Position numbers and translations under genes: made by a program
In this document: piece after piece, positions 1 through 7,019 of the stretch
How positions within the stretch are numbered: position 1 is the first letter of the stretch
How the letters are laid out: each line of letters begins with the position of its first letter
The notes under the pieces: generated by a model
Database searches by the model: none
What the model was told of the DNA's origin: nothing
Seen by the model: the letters and a program-made list of their open reading frames with translations, nothing else
Assembly: GCA_002449635.1 (NCBI GenBank)
Contig: DJXF01000095.1
Coordinates: 1 to 17,500 of the forward strand
Direction of reading: 5' to 3'
DNA length: 17,500 bases
Source: Clostridiales bacterium UBA7011
GTDB lineage: Bacteria > Bacillota > Clostridia > Oscillospirales > Butyricicoccaceae

Positions 1-673
1 GCATGACCTTTTCCTTTGCGCGCTCGGACGTGTACGGATAGCTGAAGAAATGCACCGCGCACAGCTCCAGTCCCCGCTTTGCCATCATGTAGCCTGCGAC
101 CGGCGAATCAATGCCGCCGGACAGCAGCAGCGCCGCCTTGCCGTTTGTGCCGACCGGCATGCCGCCCGGTCCGGGCATTTTTCCGGCGTGGACATAGGCC
201 GCCCTGTCGCGGATTTCAATCGTCACGCGCAGGTCCGGATGGTGCATATCCGGAATCAGGTTCGGATAGCGGTCGTCCAGATCGCCGCCGATCTGCTGAC
301 AGATCTGAATGGAATTGAGCGGAAATTTTTTGTCCGAGCGCTTTGCCTCGACCTTAAAGCGCTCCGCGCTCTCCAGCTCGTCCGCCAGATAGGTGTTGAC
401 CGTCTGCCAGATGGCATCCATATCCTTTTCGCACACCGCCGCACGGCAGATGGCGGCAACGCCGAACACATTGTGCACGGCTTCGAGCACCTCGTCCATA
501 TCCACGCCGTCGTCGGGCTCCACGTAAACGGTGGACTGCATCGTGTACACACTGCACCTGCCCACCTTTTCCAGCCGGCGGCGCAGATTGGCGATCAGCC
601 GGCTTTCAAACCGGCGCCGGTTGAGACCCTTGAGCACAACCTCGCCCAGCTTTAACAGCAAAACTTCCTTCAT
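1..673 (-). CDS. thiI: tRNA 4-thiouridine synthase ThiI, 3' part cut by window edge
   Basis: ThiI adenylates U8 of tRNA and transfers sulfur to make 4-thiouridine; in some bacteria it also supplies sulfur for the thiamine thiazole. The first 224 residues are present. The N-terminal ferredoxin-like and THUMP region covers roughly residues 1-165. The PP-loop ATP-binding motif SGGIDSPVAGYMMAKRG begins near residue 184 and is followed by the family's AVHFFSYPYTSERAKEKV stretch. The ATG at 671-673 is preceded by an AAGAGG ribosome site, and the product starts MKEVLLLKLGEVVLKG, as ThiI proteins do. The C-terminal part lies outside the window, so whether a rhodanese-like domain is present cannot be seen. 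It lies 70 bp downstream of a cysteine desulfurase gene, the usual sulfur donor, and has its own promoter at 719-747. Confidence 0.95.
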   Translation of the reverse strand, partial: MKEVLLLKLGEVVLKGLNRRRFESRLIANLRRRLEKVGRCSVYTMQSTVYVEPDDGVDMDEVLEAVHNVFGVAAICRAAVCEKDMDAIWQTVNTYLADELESAERFKVEAKRSDKKFPLNSIQICQQIGGDLDDRYPNLIPDMHHPDLRVTIEIRDRAAYVHAGKMPGPGGMPVGTNGKAALLLSGGIDSPVAGYMMAKRGLELCAVHFFSYPYTSERAKEKVM

Positions 674-718
674 ATCAAAAAACCTCTTACCATCATAAAT
701 TACCGCGATATACTGCTT

Positions 719-747
719 ATCTTAGCACAGCGCAGGCCGGTTTTCAA
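719..747 (-). promoter_or_regulatory. sigma-A-type promoter of thiI overlapping the upstream stop codon
   Basis: On the minus strand, TTGAAA (742-747) and TAAGAT (719-724) are separated by exactly 17 bp, with TGC directly before the -10 (an extended -10). The -35 overlaps the TGA stop of the cysteine desulfurase gene (744-746). Transcription would start near 712, about 40 nt before the thiI start codon. The motif matches are seen in the sequence; activity is inferred. Confidence 0.6.
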
Positions 748-1874
748 GGTGTGCCCCGCAGCCGCCGCGTGCCCTCCTCCAGTGCGTCCAGCAGCGCGTC
801 GATGTCCGCTTTCGTATTGGACGGGGCCAGACTGATGCGCAGCGCGCTGTCCAGCCGCGCGGGGTCGAGCTTCATCGCCGCGAGCACATGGCTCGCATGT
901 CCGCGCGCACACGCCGAGCCGGACGAAACATACACCTCGTGCATTTCCAGAACGCGCAGCAGCACCTCGCTCTTACAGCCCGGGAACGACACATTGCGCA
1001 CATGGGGGATGTCCGGCGCGCCGTTGACCACCGCCCACGGGAACCGCTCGGCGAGACCTTCCTCCAGATACGCACACAGCGCCTCGACCGCGGCGTAATT
1101 TTCCTCCATCTGTTCCCCGCGCAGGCGGCACGCCTCGCCAAAGGCCGCGATATTCGGCAGGGCCTCCGTGCCCGAGCGCATCCCGCGCTCCTGTCCGCCG
1201 CCGACAATCAGCGGCGCGATGTGCACGCCCTTTCGGATATACAGCGCACCGATGCCCTTGGGCGCGCCGATTTTGTGTCCGCTGACGCTGATGAGGTCGG
1301 CATTCCACTGCTTGGGGCGGATGGGAATGCGCGCCAGCCCCTGAACAGCGTCGATGTGAAACAGCGCCTCCGGCGCCTTTTTCCTGAGAATTTTGCCGAA
1401 TTCTTTTACCGGCAGCAACGTTCCGACCTCATTGTTCGCGAGCATGCAGGTCAGCAGAACGGTGTCCGGGCGCACCGCCGCGCGCAGCTGTTCGGCCGAA
1501 ATATGTCCGCTGCTGTCCGGCTCGAGGTACGTCACCGCAAAGCCCTCCTGCTCCATGCGGCGCACGGTGTTCAGCGTGGCGGCGTGCTCAATCGCCGTGG
1601 TGATGATGTGCCGTCCGCGCCCGCGGCGGCGGCATGCCCCCGCAATCGCCGTATTTGTCGCCTCCGTGCCGCAGGAGGTAAACGTAATTTCCGCGGGCGT
1701 GCAGCCGAGCAGCGCAGCGGTCCGGCGCCGCGCCGTCTCCAGAATACCGGAGGCCTCGATGCCCATTTTGTGTACGCTCGACGGGTTGCCGAACTGCTCG
1801 GTCATCACCCGGCAGGCGAGCGCAGCCGCCTCCGGCAGCACGGCAGTGGTCGCGGCATGGTCCAGATAGTGCAT
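744..1874 (-). CDS. Cysteine desulfurase (NifS/IscS family, ThiI partner type)
   Basis: This PLP-dependent enzyme converts cysteine to alanine and passes a persulfide to acceptors such as ThiI or Fe-S scaffolds. It has 376 residues, normal for the family. Visible family motifs are LDHAATT at the N-terminus, the PLP lysine K201 in SVSGHKIGAPKGIGALY, IDAVQG upstream of it, and the catalytic cysteine C322 in SSGSACARGHASHVL. The chosen ATG at 1872-1874 has AAAGGAG about 10 nt upstream and gives the expected start MHYLDHAATT; the longer in-frame start lacks such a site. Its position directly before thiI matches the NifZ/YrvO-ThiI pairing known in Bacillus, so a role in tRNA thiolation is likely. 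I see no convincing promoter of its own, so some transcription may come from leakage past the rpsT terminator. Confidence 0.93.
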   Translation of the reverse strand: MHYLDHAATTAVLPEAAALACRVMTEQFGNPSSVHKMGIEASGILETARRRTAALLGCTPAEITFTSCGTEATNTAIAGACRRRGRGRHIITTAIEHAATLNTVRRMEQEGFAVTYLEPDSSGHISAEQLRAAVRPDTVLLTCMLANNEVGTLLPVKEFGKILRKKAPEALFHIDAVQGLARIPIRPKQWNADLISVSGHKIGAPKGIGALYIRKGVHIAPLIVGGGQERGMRSGTEALPNIAAFGEACRLRGEQMEENYAAVEALCAYLEEGLAERFPWAVVNGAPDIPHVRNVSFPGCKSEVLLRVLEMHEVYVSSGSACARGHASHVLAAMKLDPARLDSALRISLAPSNTKADIDALLDALEEGTRRLRGTP

Positions 1875-1917
1875 GGTTGTTTGCTCCTTTGCTCGACGGT
1901 TTTTTGCGAAATAGCAC

Positions 1918-1947
1918 AAAAAAACGCATCCGTGCGGGATGCGTTTT
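1918..1947 (-). terminator. Intrinsic terminator of rpsT
   Basis: AACGCATCC (1923-1931) pairs with GGATGCGTT (1937-1945) around a 5-nt loop. Two more A-T pairs extend the stem, and on the minus strand it runs into a T-rich tract (complement of 1918-1924). It lies 26 bp after the rpsT stop. Confidence 0.85.
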
Positions 1948-1972
1948 CGTTCGTACCAGGCAATACAAACGC

Positions 1973-2236
1973 TTACTTGGAAGCGTTCAGCTTCAGGGTC
2001 AGCTTGCTCTTCTTGTTTGCAGCCTTGTTCTTGTGAATCAGATGGCTGGCAGCAGCTTTGTCAAGAGCCTTCACTGCTACTCTATATGCAGACTCTGCAA
2101 CAGCCTTATCCTGAGATGCAACTGCAGCGTCAAACTTCTTCAGAATGGTTCTCAGCTCGGAACGTGCGGCCTGATTGCGTGCATCCTTGACCTTAGTAAC
2201 CTTGACACGCTTCTTGGCAGACTTAATATTCGGCAT
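1973..2236 (-). CDS. rpsT: 30S ribosomal protein S20
   Basis: S20 binds 16S rRNA early in assembly of the small ribosomal subunit. The 87-residue, strongly basic product begins MPNIKSAKKRVKVTKVKDARN and contains the family's conserved AAASHLIHKNKAANKKSKL segment; the length is typical. The start is fixed by AAGGAGGTGGAC just upstream. It has its own promoter (2279-2307) and terminator. It is divergent from gpr, which matches the rpsT / gpr-spoIIP arrangement known in Bacillus. Codon choice is more A/T-ending than in the neighbours (AAG, GCT, GCA, GTT), as expected of a highly expressed gene. Confidence 0.97.
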   Translation of the reverse strand: MPNIKSAKKRVKVTKVKDARNQAARSELRTILKKFDAAVASQDKAVAESAYRVAVKALDKAAASHLIHKNKAANKKSKLTLKLNASK

Positions 2237-2278
2237 TTCTGTCCACCTCCTTACTCCATCTATTAGTCAGTGACTATG

Positions 2279-2307
2279 ATTTTACCATGTTGTGCAGCAA
2301 AAATCAA
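2279..2307 (-). promoter_or_regulatory. sigma-A-type promoter of rpsT
   Basis: On the minus strand, TTGATT (2302-2307), a 17-bp spacer and TAAAAT (2279-2284) are seen, with an extended TGG before the -10. The predicted leader is about 35 nt. Confidence 0.7.
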
Positions 2308-2392
2308 GCGCAATTTCTGTTTTTTCGCCTGTTTTTTTCTGCACATAGAATGCGCCGCCGCGGAACATACTGAATACAGGAGGCGCAAACGC

Positions 2393-3265
2393 ATGACAAT
2401 CCGAACAGATCTCGCGGTTGAAGCGCTGGAAACCGGCGCACTGCAAACAAAAGACGCCGCGCAAACAGAGGAACAATTCGAGGGCCTTCGCCTCATCCGC
2501 ACGGACATCCGGCGGGGCAATGCGCTGCCGGGCCGCGCTGCCGGGCGGTATCTCACGCTGTCGCTCGACGCGCTCATTCAGCGCGAAGCGGATGCCTTTC
2601 CGCGCGCCTGCCGCGCGGCGGCGCATGCGCTCGGGCAGCTGACGGCCCAGCTCGACCCGCACGCACCTGTGCTCGTCGTCGGGCTGGGCAACCGGGCCGT
2701 GACGCCCGATGCCATCGGCCCGCTGTGCTGCCAGAACGTACTGGCGACGCGTCACCTCGTCGAACGCTCCCCCGCACAGTTTCGCGCGTTTCGTCCGGTC
2801 GCCGTGCTCGCCCCCGGCGTTCTCGGCACGACCGGTGTGGAGAGCAGCGAGGTTGTCCTCGGCGTCATTGACCGCATTCGCCCCGCTCTGGTCATCGCGG
2901 TCGATGCACTGGCGGCGCGCCGGCTCAGCCGTCTGATGTGCACCGTCCAGCTGACGGACACCGGCATTGTGCCCGGCTCGGGTGTCGGCAATGCCCGCGC
3001 GGCGCTGACAAAAAAGGAGCTGGGCGTTCCGGTGCTTGCGGTCGGCGTTCCGACTGTCGTGGACGGCGCGACGCTTGCCGCCGACATCGCCGAACAGTCG
3101 GGCGCATCGTGCGAGGCGCTCGACGACCTGCGCACGCCGGTTCTCGTCACCACGCGCGACGTCGATCAGCAGGTGTCCGATGCCGCCCGCGTCATCGGCT
3201 ACGGCATCAATTTATTCCTTCATCCGACACTGGACATTGCAGACATCGATCTGTTTCTGTCCTGA
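2393..3265 (+). CDS. gpr: Spore protease GPR (germination protease, peptidase family A25)
   Basis: GPR is made as a zymogen in the forespore and, at germination, degrades the small acid-soluble proteins that coat spore DNA. The product has 290 residues, shorter than the roughly 370 of Bacillus. It starts MTIRTDLAVEAL, the conserved sequence around the self-processing site. Family blocks follow in order: VLVVGLGNRAVTPDAIGP, GTTGVESSEVVLGVIDRIRP, VIAVDALAARRLSRL, TDTGIVPGSGVGNAR and LGVPVLAVGVPTVVDGATLA. The Asp residues in TPDAIGP and AVDALAA are the probable catalytic pair by comparison with the family. The ATG at 2393 has a perfect AGGAGG at 2378-2383; the longer in-frame extension to 2270 lacks a site and looks non-coding. 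It is followed by spoIIP, as in Bacillus. Confidence 0.95.
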   Translation: MTIRTDLAVEALETGALQTKDAAQTEEQFEGLRLIRTDIRRGNALPGRAAGRYLTLSLDALIQREADAFPRACRAAAHALGQLTAQLDPHAPVLVVGLGNRAVTPDAIGPLCCQNVLATRHLVERSPAQFRAFRPVAVLAPGVLGTTGVESSEVVLGVIDRIRPALVIAVDALAARRLSRLMCTVQLTDTGIVPGSGVGNARAALTKKELGVPVLAVGVPTVVDGATLAADIAEQSGASCEALDDLRTPVLVTTRDVDQQVSDAARVIGYGINLFLHPTLDIADIDLFLS

Positions 3266-3268
3266 TGC

Positions 3269-3297
3269 GCATATCTGTCCGCACTGCTGAATACAAT
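3269..3297 (+). promoter_or_regulatory. sigma-E-like promoter of spoIIP
   Basis: GCATATC (3269-3275), a 14-bp spacer and AATACAAT (3290-3297) are seen. This is one mismatch in each half from the published Bacillus subtilis sigma-E consensus (KMATATT, 14-15 bp, CATACAAT-like). It begins just after the gpr stop codon and would give a leader of about 35 nt for spoIIP, which is known to be made in the mother cell under sigma-E. The assignment is inferred from sequence match and gene context. Confidence 0.6.
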
Positions 3298-3338
3298 GCC
3301 GTACAGGACGAAAAACTGGGAAAGCGGCGGACAAATCT

Positions 3339-4511
3339 ATGGCACCTATGGCACGCAAACGGACACACAAGCGAAAGAAATCGGGATTTCCGCTCTGGAG
3401 CATCCCCTGCCTGCTCATGGCGGGCAGTCTGCTCACCATCGACCGGCTGGGCGGCAGCGCAAGGCTGAACGAAGCGCTCAGCCGTCTTGCGGGCAATGCG
3501 GACTTTGTGCAGGCCGCGCTGTCCTCGGAGGCCGGCGCGCTGGGCTGGGAATCGGTCACGGCGCATGAGCCCGGCGAGGTCAGCATTTCCGCGGTGGTCT
3601 CCGCGCAGCAGCTGCCCGATCAGCTGACCGAAACGGACGAGGGCAGCGACACGGACGCGCAGACCGCGCTGATGTTTGAAAGCCGGTTCACGCCGCCCGC
3701 AAGCGTACAGCAGGCGGCCGATACGACCGAAGCGCCGTCCAAAACCGCCGACGGCGCACCCATCCGGCAGCTGACCATCACCGGGCGGAGCGGCGGCTAT
3801 CCCGGACGGGACGGCATTTATATCCAAAATGCCTCCGGTCTGTCGTATGACCTGCAGGCGATGCTCGCCGATCCGGTCAAGCTGACAAAAAACGCATCGG
3901 CGGATCAGCCGACCGTCATGATTCTGCACACGCACGCGAGCGAGGCCTATGTCGATCAGAAGGGCGGGCGTTCCGAGGACCCCGCGCACAACGTCGTCGC
4001 TGTCGGCGACGTGCTGACCGAGGTGCTGCAGCAGCAGGGCATCGGCGTCGTGCACTGCCGCACGATCATCGACTCGCCCAGCTACAATCAGTCGTACAAC
4101 CGCGCGATGCGCATCATCGACGCGCAGCTCAAAAAAACACCGTCGCTCAAGGTCGTCATCGACCTGCACCGCGATTCCATGATTACCTCCTCCGGCATGG
4201 AGTACAAGGTTGTCTCGGAAGTCGACGGGCAGCCCAGCGCACAGATGATGTTCGTCATGGGCACGAATGCCGGCGGTTTGAACCATCCGAACTGGCGGAA
4301 AAATCTCAATTTCGCCGTCAACCTGCAAAAACGCATTCTCGCGGACTATCCGACGCTCATGCGCCCGGTCAATCTGCGCAAGCAGCGCTTCAACGAACAG
4401 GCCACACCCGGCAGCATGATTCTCGAATGCGGCACGAGCGCAAACACGATGCAGGAGGCACAGACGGCAATCCGCGCGTTCGGCAAAAAGCTGGCGGAGG
4501 CGCTCGCCTGA
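3339..4511 (+). CDS. spoIIP: Stage II sporulation protein P, engulfment peptidoglycan hydrolase
   Basis: SpoIIP is a membrane-anchored amidase/endopeptidase that, with SpoIID and SpoIIM, thins septal peptidoglycan so the mother cell can engulf the forespore. The 390-residue product has a basic N-terminus (ARKRTHKRKK), one membrane segment near residues 17-35, and a low-complexity linker up to about residue 140. The SpoIIP domain follows: MILHTHASEAY (His197, His199, Glu202), the YNQSYNRAMR block, VVIDLHRDS (His277), MMFVMGTNAGGLNHPNW, and the closing SMILECGTSANTMQEA. The ribosome site is weak (a GGGAAAGCGG-like stretch), and either ATG 3339 or ATG 3348 could be used. It follows gpr by 73 bp, with a sigma-E-like promoter between. 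A more general SpoIIP-like cell-wall amidase is the alternative, but the operon context favours SpoIIP. Confidence 0.94.
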   Translation: MAPMARKRTHKRKKSGFPLWSIPCLLMAGSLLTIDRLGGSARLNEALSRLAGNADFVQAALSSEAGALGWESVTAHEPGEVSISAVVSAQQLPDQLTETDEGSDTDAQTALMFESRFTPPASVQQAADTTEAPSKTADGAPIRQLTITGRSGGYPGRDGIYIQNASGLSYDLQAMLADPVKLTKNASADQPTVMILHTHASEAYVDQKGGRSEDPAHNVVAVGDVLTEVLQQQGIGVVHCRTIIDSPSYNQSYNRAMRIIDAQLKKTPSLKVVIDLHRDSMITSSGMEYKVVSEVDGQPSAQMMFVMGTNAGGLNHPNWRKNLNFAVNLQKRILADYPTLMRPVNLRKQRFNEQATPGSMILECGTSANTMQEAQTAIRAFGKKLAEALA

Positions 4512-4512
4512 G

Positions 4513-4539
4513 CCCTCCGCCTTTCACGGAGGGTTTTTT
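4513..4539 (+). terminator. Terminator after spoIIP that also holds the receptor A-gene ribosome site
   Basis: CCCTCCG (4513-4519) pairs with CGGAGGG (4527-4533) around a 7-nt loop and is followed by six Ts (4534-4539). The GGAGGG of the 3' arm lies 9 nt before the ATG at 4543, so it is also the Shine-Dalgarno site of the germinant-receptor A gene. Confidence 0.75.
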
Positions 4540-4542
4540 CCC

Positions 4543-5991
4543 ATGAACCTGTCAGACCTGTATTTTACCACCAATCTGGACGACAACATCGCGCGCATGC
4601 AGAATTTTTTCGCGCACGACAACACCTTTATCTGCCGCGTGGTACAGGGCAGCGGCTCACCCGCCCTGCGCGCGGCTCTGTTCTTTTTTGACGGCATGGT
4701 CAACAGCGCGTCGATCAACGAAAGCCTGATTCGGCCCATCAGCCTGTGGCGCGGCGCGCCGATGCCGATGGAGGCGGTGATCGAAGAGGTGCTGCAAATC
4801 GACGACTGTCCGTTTGACCCGGGCATGGACGAGCTGCTGTCCGCCTTTCTCTACGGCGACACCGTCGTCCTGGTCGACGGCGACAGCCGTCCCGCCGTCG
4901 TCAACACCAAAGGCTTTCCGCACCGCGGTCCGGACGAGCCGGACAACGAAAAGGTGCTGCGCGGTCCGCGCGAGGGCTTTACCGAAGCCTTTATGACCAA
5001 CCTCGCCCTCATCCGGCGCCGCCTGCGCACGCCGCAGCTGCGCTTTGAATTTACCGAGCTCGGGACGGTATCGCACACGACCGTCAGCCTGTGCTATCTG
5101 GACGACATCGTCGACCGCACCGTTCTGCACGAGGTGCAGCGCCGGCTCAAAGGCGTGCGGCTCGACGCGGTGCTCGACGCGAACTATCTCAATGAAATCA
5201 TCCGCGACAACCGCAGCTCCCCGTTTCCCACCGCCGGCTTTACCGAGCGGCCGGACATTGTCGCCGCCAAGCTGCTGGAGGGCCGCATCGCGCTCGTCGT
5301 CGACGGCACGCCCGTCGTGCTCACCGTGCCGCACGTACTGCAGGAGACCATTCAGACCAACGACGATTACTATATCTCCTATCTGTACGCGAACCTGACG
5401 CGGTGGCTGCGCGTGCTCGGCTTTGTGCTGACGCTGACGCTGCCGGCTGTCTATGTCGCGCTTCTGACGTGGCATCAGGAGATGATTCCGACCCGTCTGC
5501 TGTTTTCCATTGCGGCCTCCCGCCAGGGCGTGCCGTTTCCCACCTTCACCGAAGCGGCCGGGACGCTGCTCGTCTTTGAAATTCTCAAGGAGGCAGGTGC
5601 GCGCACGCCCGACACCATCGGACAGGCGCTGTCCATTGTCGGCGGACTCGTGCTCGGACAGGCCGCTGTCGAGGCGCGCTTTGTCTCCGCGCCCATGGTC
5701 ATCGTCATCGCTTTTTCCGGCGTAACCGCGCTTATCGTCCCGAAGCTGCGCACAGCGACGCTGGTGTACCGCTTTTTCCTGCTGGTATGCGCCGCCGTGC
5801 TCGGTCTGTACGGCGTGCTGCTCGGTCTGGGCCTGATTCTGGCGCATGTGTGCCACCTGACCTCGTTCGGCGTGCCGTATCTCGTCAACATTCTCTCCGC
5901 GGAAAAGCACAGCCACAACGATGTGGTGCTGCGCTTCCCGTGGTTTGCCATGAAGCCCGACCGGCGCTTTCTCGCCGGAGGTGACCGGTGA
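4543..5991 (+). CDS. gerKA: Spore germinant receptor subunit A (GerA/GerKA family)
   Basis: GerA-family proteins are inner-membrane subunits of the germinant receptor, which senses nutrients and triggers spore germination. The product has 482 residues. The hydrophilic N-terminal half has family motifs: ALFFFDGMVNSASINESLIRPI near residue 50, PREGFTEAFMTNLALIRRRLR near 145, FPTAGFTERPDIVAAKLLEGR and ALVVDGTPVVLTVP near 225-270. Membrane segments start near residue 290 (GFVLTLTLPAVYVALLTW) and continue to about 450, ending in a short cytoplasmic tail. The start has GGAGGG 9 nt upstream, inside the terminator hairpin behind spoIIP. It is followed by the C and B subunits with 4-bp overlaps; the A-C-B order is that of Bacillus gerK, so the letter is by order only. 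SpoVAF is an alternative, but the neighbouring C and B genes argue against it. Confidence 0.93.
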   Translation: MNLSDLYFTTNLDDNIARMQNFFAHDNTFICRVVQGSGSPALRAALFFFDGMVNSASINESLIRPISLWRGAPMPMEAVIEEVLQIDDCPFDPGMDELLSAFLYGDTVVLVDGDSRPAVVNTKGFPHRGPDEPDNEKVLRGPREGFTEAFMTNLALIRRRLRTPQLRFEFTELGTVSHTTVSLCYLDDIVDRTVLHEVQRRLKGVRLDAVLDANYLNEIIRDNRSSPFPTAGFTERPDIVAAKLLEGRIALVVDGTPVVLTVPHVLQETIQTNDDYYISYLYANLTRWLRVLGFVLTLTLPAVYVALLTWHQEMIPTRLLFSIAASRQGVPFPTFTEAAGTLLVFEILKEAGARTPDTIGQALSIVGGLVLGQAAVEARFVSAPMVIVIAFSGVTALIVPKLRTATLVYRFFLLVCAAVLGLYGVLLGLGLILAHVCHLTSFGVPYLVNILSAEKHSHNDVVLRFPWFAMKPDRRFLAGGDR

Positions 5992-7019
5992 AGCGCGTGT
6001 GCGCCGCGCTGCTGTGCCTGCCGCTCTGTCTGTCGCTGTGCAGCTGCCGCTGGCACGACGCGGGCGATCTCTCCGCCGTCACGGCGGGCGCTGTGTCCCG
6101 CACCGAAACGGGCTACGCGCTGACCGCTGAGCTCGCGCTTCCGGATGCGGACCGCAACGTGCCCGATTCCAAGACGGTCACCGGAACCGCCGGCAGTCTG
6201 GCACAGGCGATTGATGCGGCGGGTGCGGGGCGCGACGCACAGCTGTACTGGAGTCACGCGCGCATTCTGCTGCTGGATGCGTCCATGCTGCGCGGCGGAC
6301 TGCGCGAGCCGGTGGGCGCGCTCAATCGTTCGAGCGAAATCCGTCCTTCCGTGCGTCTGTGCGCCGCTTCGGGGACAAAGGCGGACAAGCTGTTTGAGTG
6401 TGAGTCGATACACGGCGATCCCCCCGGCTTTGCGCTCGGCGACAGTCTGGAGCTTGCCGTGCGGGAATCACGCGTGCCCGATATGCCGCTCTTCCGCGTG
6501 CTCGACCGCATCGAGAGCGAGGGCATCGACCCCGTCCTCCCGTCCGTCGCCGAGGAGAACGGACAGGCTGTGCTGCGCGGCGCGGCGCTGATTTCCGGCG
6601 ACCGGCTTTGCGGCCGGCTGAACGAGGAGCAGAGTGCGGCGCTTTCTCTGCTGCTGCACGCAGGGGAAACCGGCGTGCTTTATGACGGCGGCGCACGGCG
6701 TCAGCTGACCCGTTTGCGCACGGAAATTGACGCGGAAATGAACAATCACACGCCGGTTTTCACCGTCACGCTGCGGGCGGATGCCGCCTGTGAGAGCGAC
6801 GGGCAGGCCAGGCGGACGGCAGAGGTTTTGCAGCAGCGGTGTCTGGATGTCATTCAGATTTTGCAGCGCACCGGCTGTGATGCGCTCGGATTCGGACGGA
6901 TGTGGATGCAAAAGGATGCCGCAGGCTGTCAGGCAAATGCCGATGCGTGGCGCAGCGCACCGGTGACGATGCGCACGGAAATACACTGCACGCCCAGCGC
7001 GGAAGGAGGAAGCCGATGA
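5988..7019 (+). CDS. gerKC: Spore germinant receptor lipoprotein subunit C (Ger(x)C family)
   Basis: GerC proteins are lipoproteins on the outer face of the spore inner membrane and an essential part of the germinant receptor. The product has 343 residues, a little short for the family. It has a lipoprotein signal peptide, with basic MKR, a hydrophobic core and LCSC as the likely lipobox (Cys20 lipidated; Cys18 is the weaker choice). The N-terminal domain has ELALPDADRN and IDAAGAGRDAQLYWSHARILLLDASM, typical of the family. The C-terminal half ends in a TVTLRADAACES beta-rich region and a helix, EVLQQRCLDVIQILQRTGCDALGFGRM. It starts with GTG at 5988, which overlaps the A-gene stop (GTGA), and GGAGGTGA lies just upstream inside the A gene, so translation is coupled. 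Confidence 0.9.
   Translation: MKRVCAALLCLPLCLSLCSCRWHDAGDLSAVTAGAVSRTETGYALTAELALPDADRNVPDSKTVTGTAGSLAQAIDAAGAGRDAQLYWSHARILLLDASMLRGGLREPVGALNRSSEIRPSVRLCAASGTKADKLFECESIHGDPPGFALGDSLELAVRESRVPDMPLFRVLDRIESEGIDPVLPSVAEENGQAVLRGAALISGDRLCGRLNEEQSAALSLLLHAGETGVLYDGGARRQLTRLRTEIDAEMNNHTPVFTVTLRADAACESDGQARRTAEVLQQRCLDVIQILQRTGCDALGFGRMWMQKDAAGCQANADAWRSAPVTMRTEIHCTPSAEGGSR

Noticed and set aside
888..2036. Long plus-strand open frame opposite the cysteine desulfurase and rpsT genes
   Set aside because: It is antisense to two clear genes, has an Arg/Ala-rich composition typical of GC-rich shadow frames, and no ribosome site.
2343..2372. sigma-G-like promoter for gpr (ACATA, 18 bp, CATACTG)
   Set aside because: The motif match is fair and gpr is expected to be forespore-expressed, but transcription would start at about 2379, inside the ribosome site, leaving no usable leader.
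4657..5916. Long minus-strand open frame opposite the germinant-receptor A gene
   Set aside because: It is a shadow frame with Gly/Arg/His/Gln-rich low-complexity translation, no family resemblance and no ribosome site.
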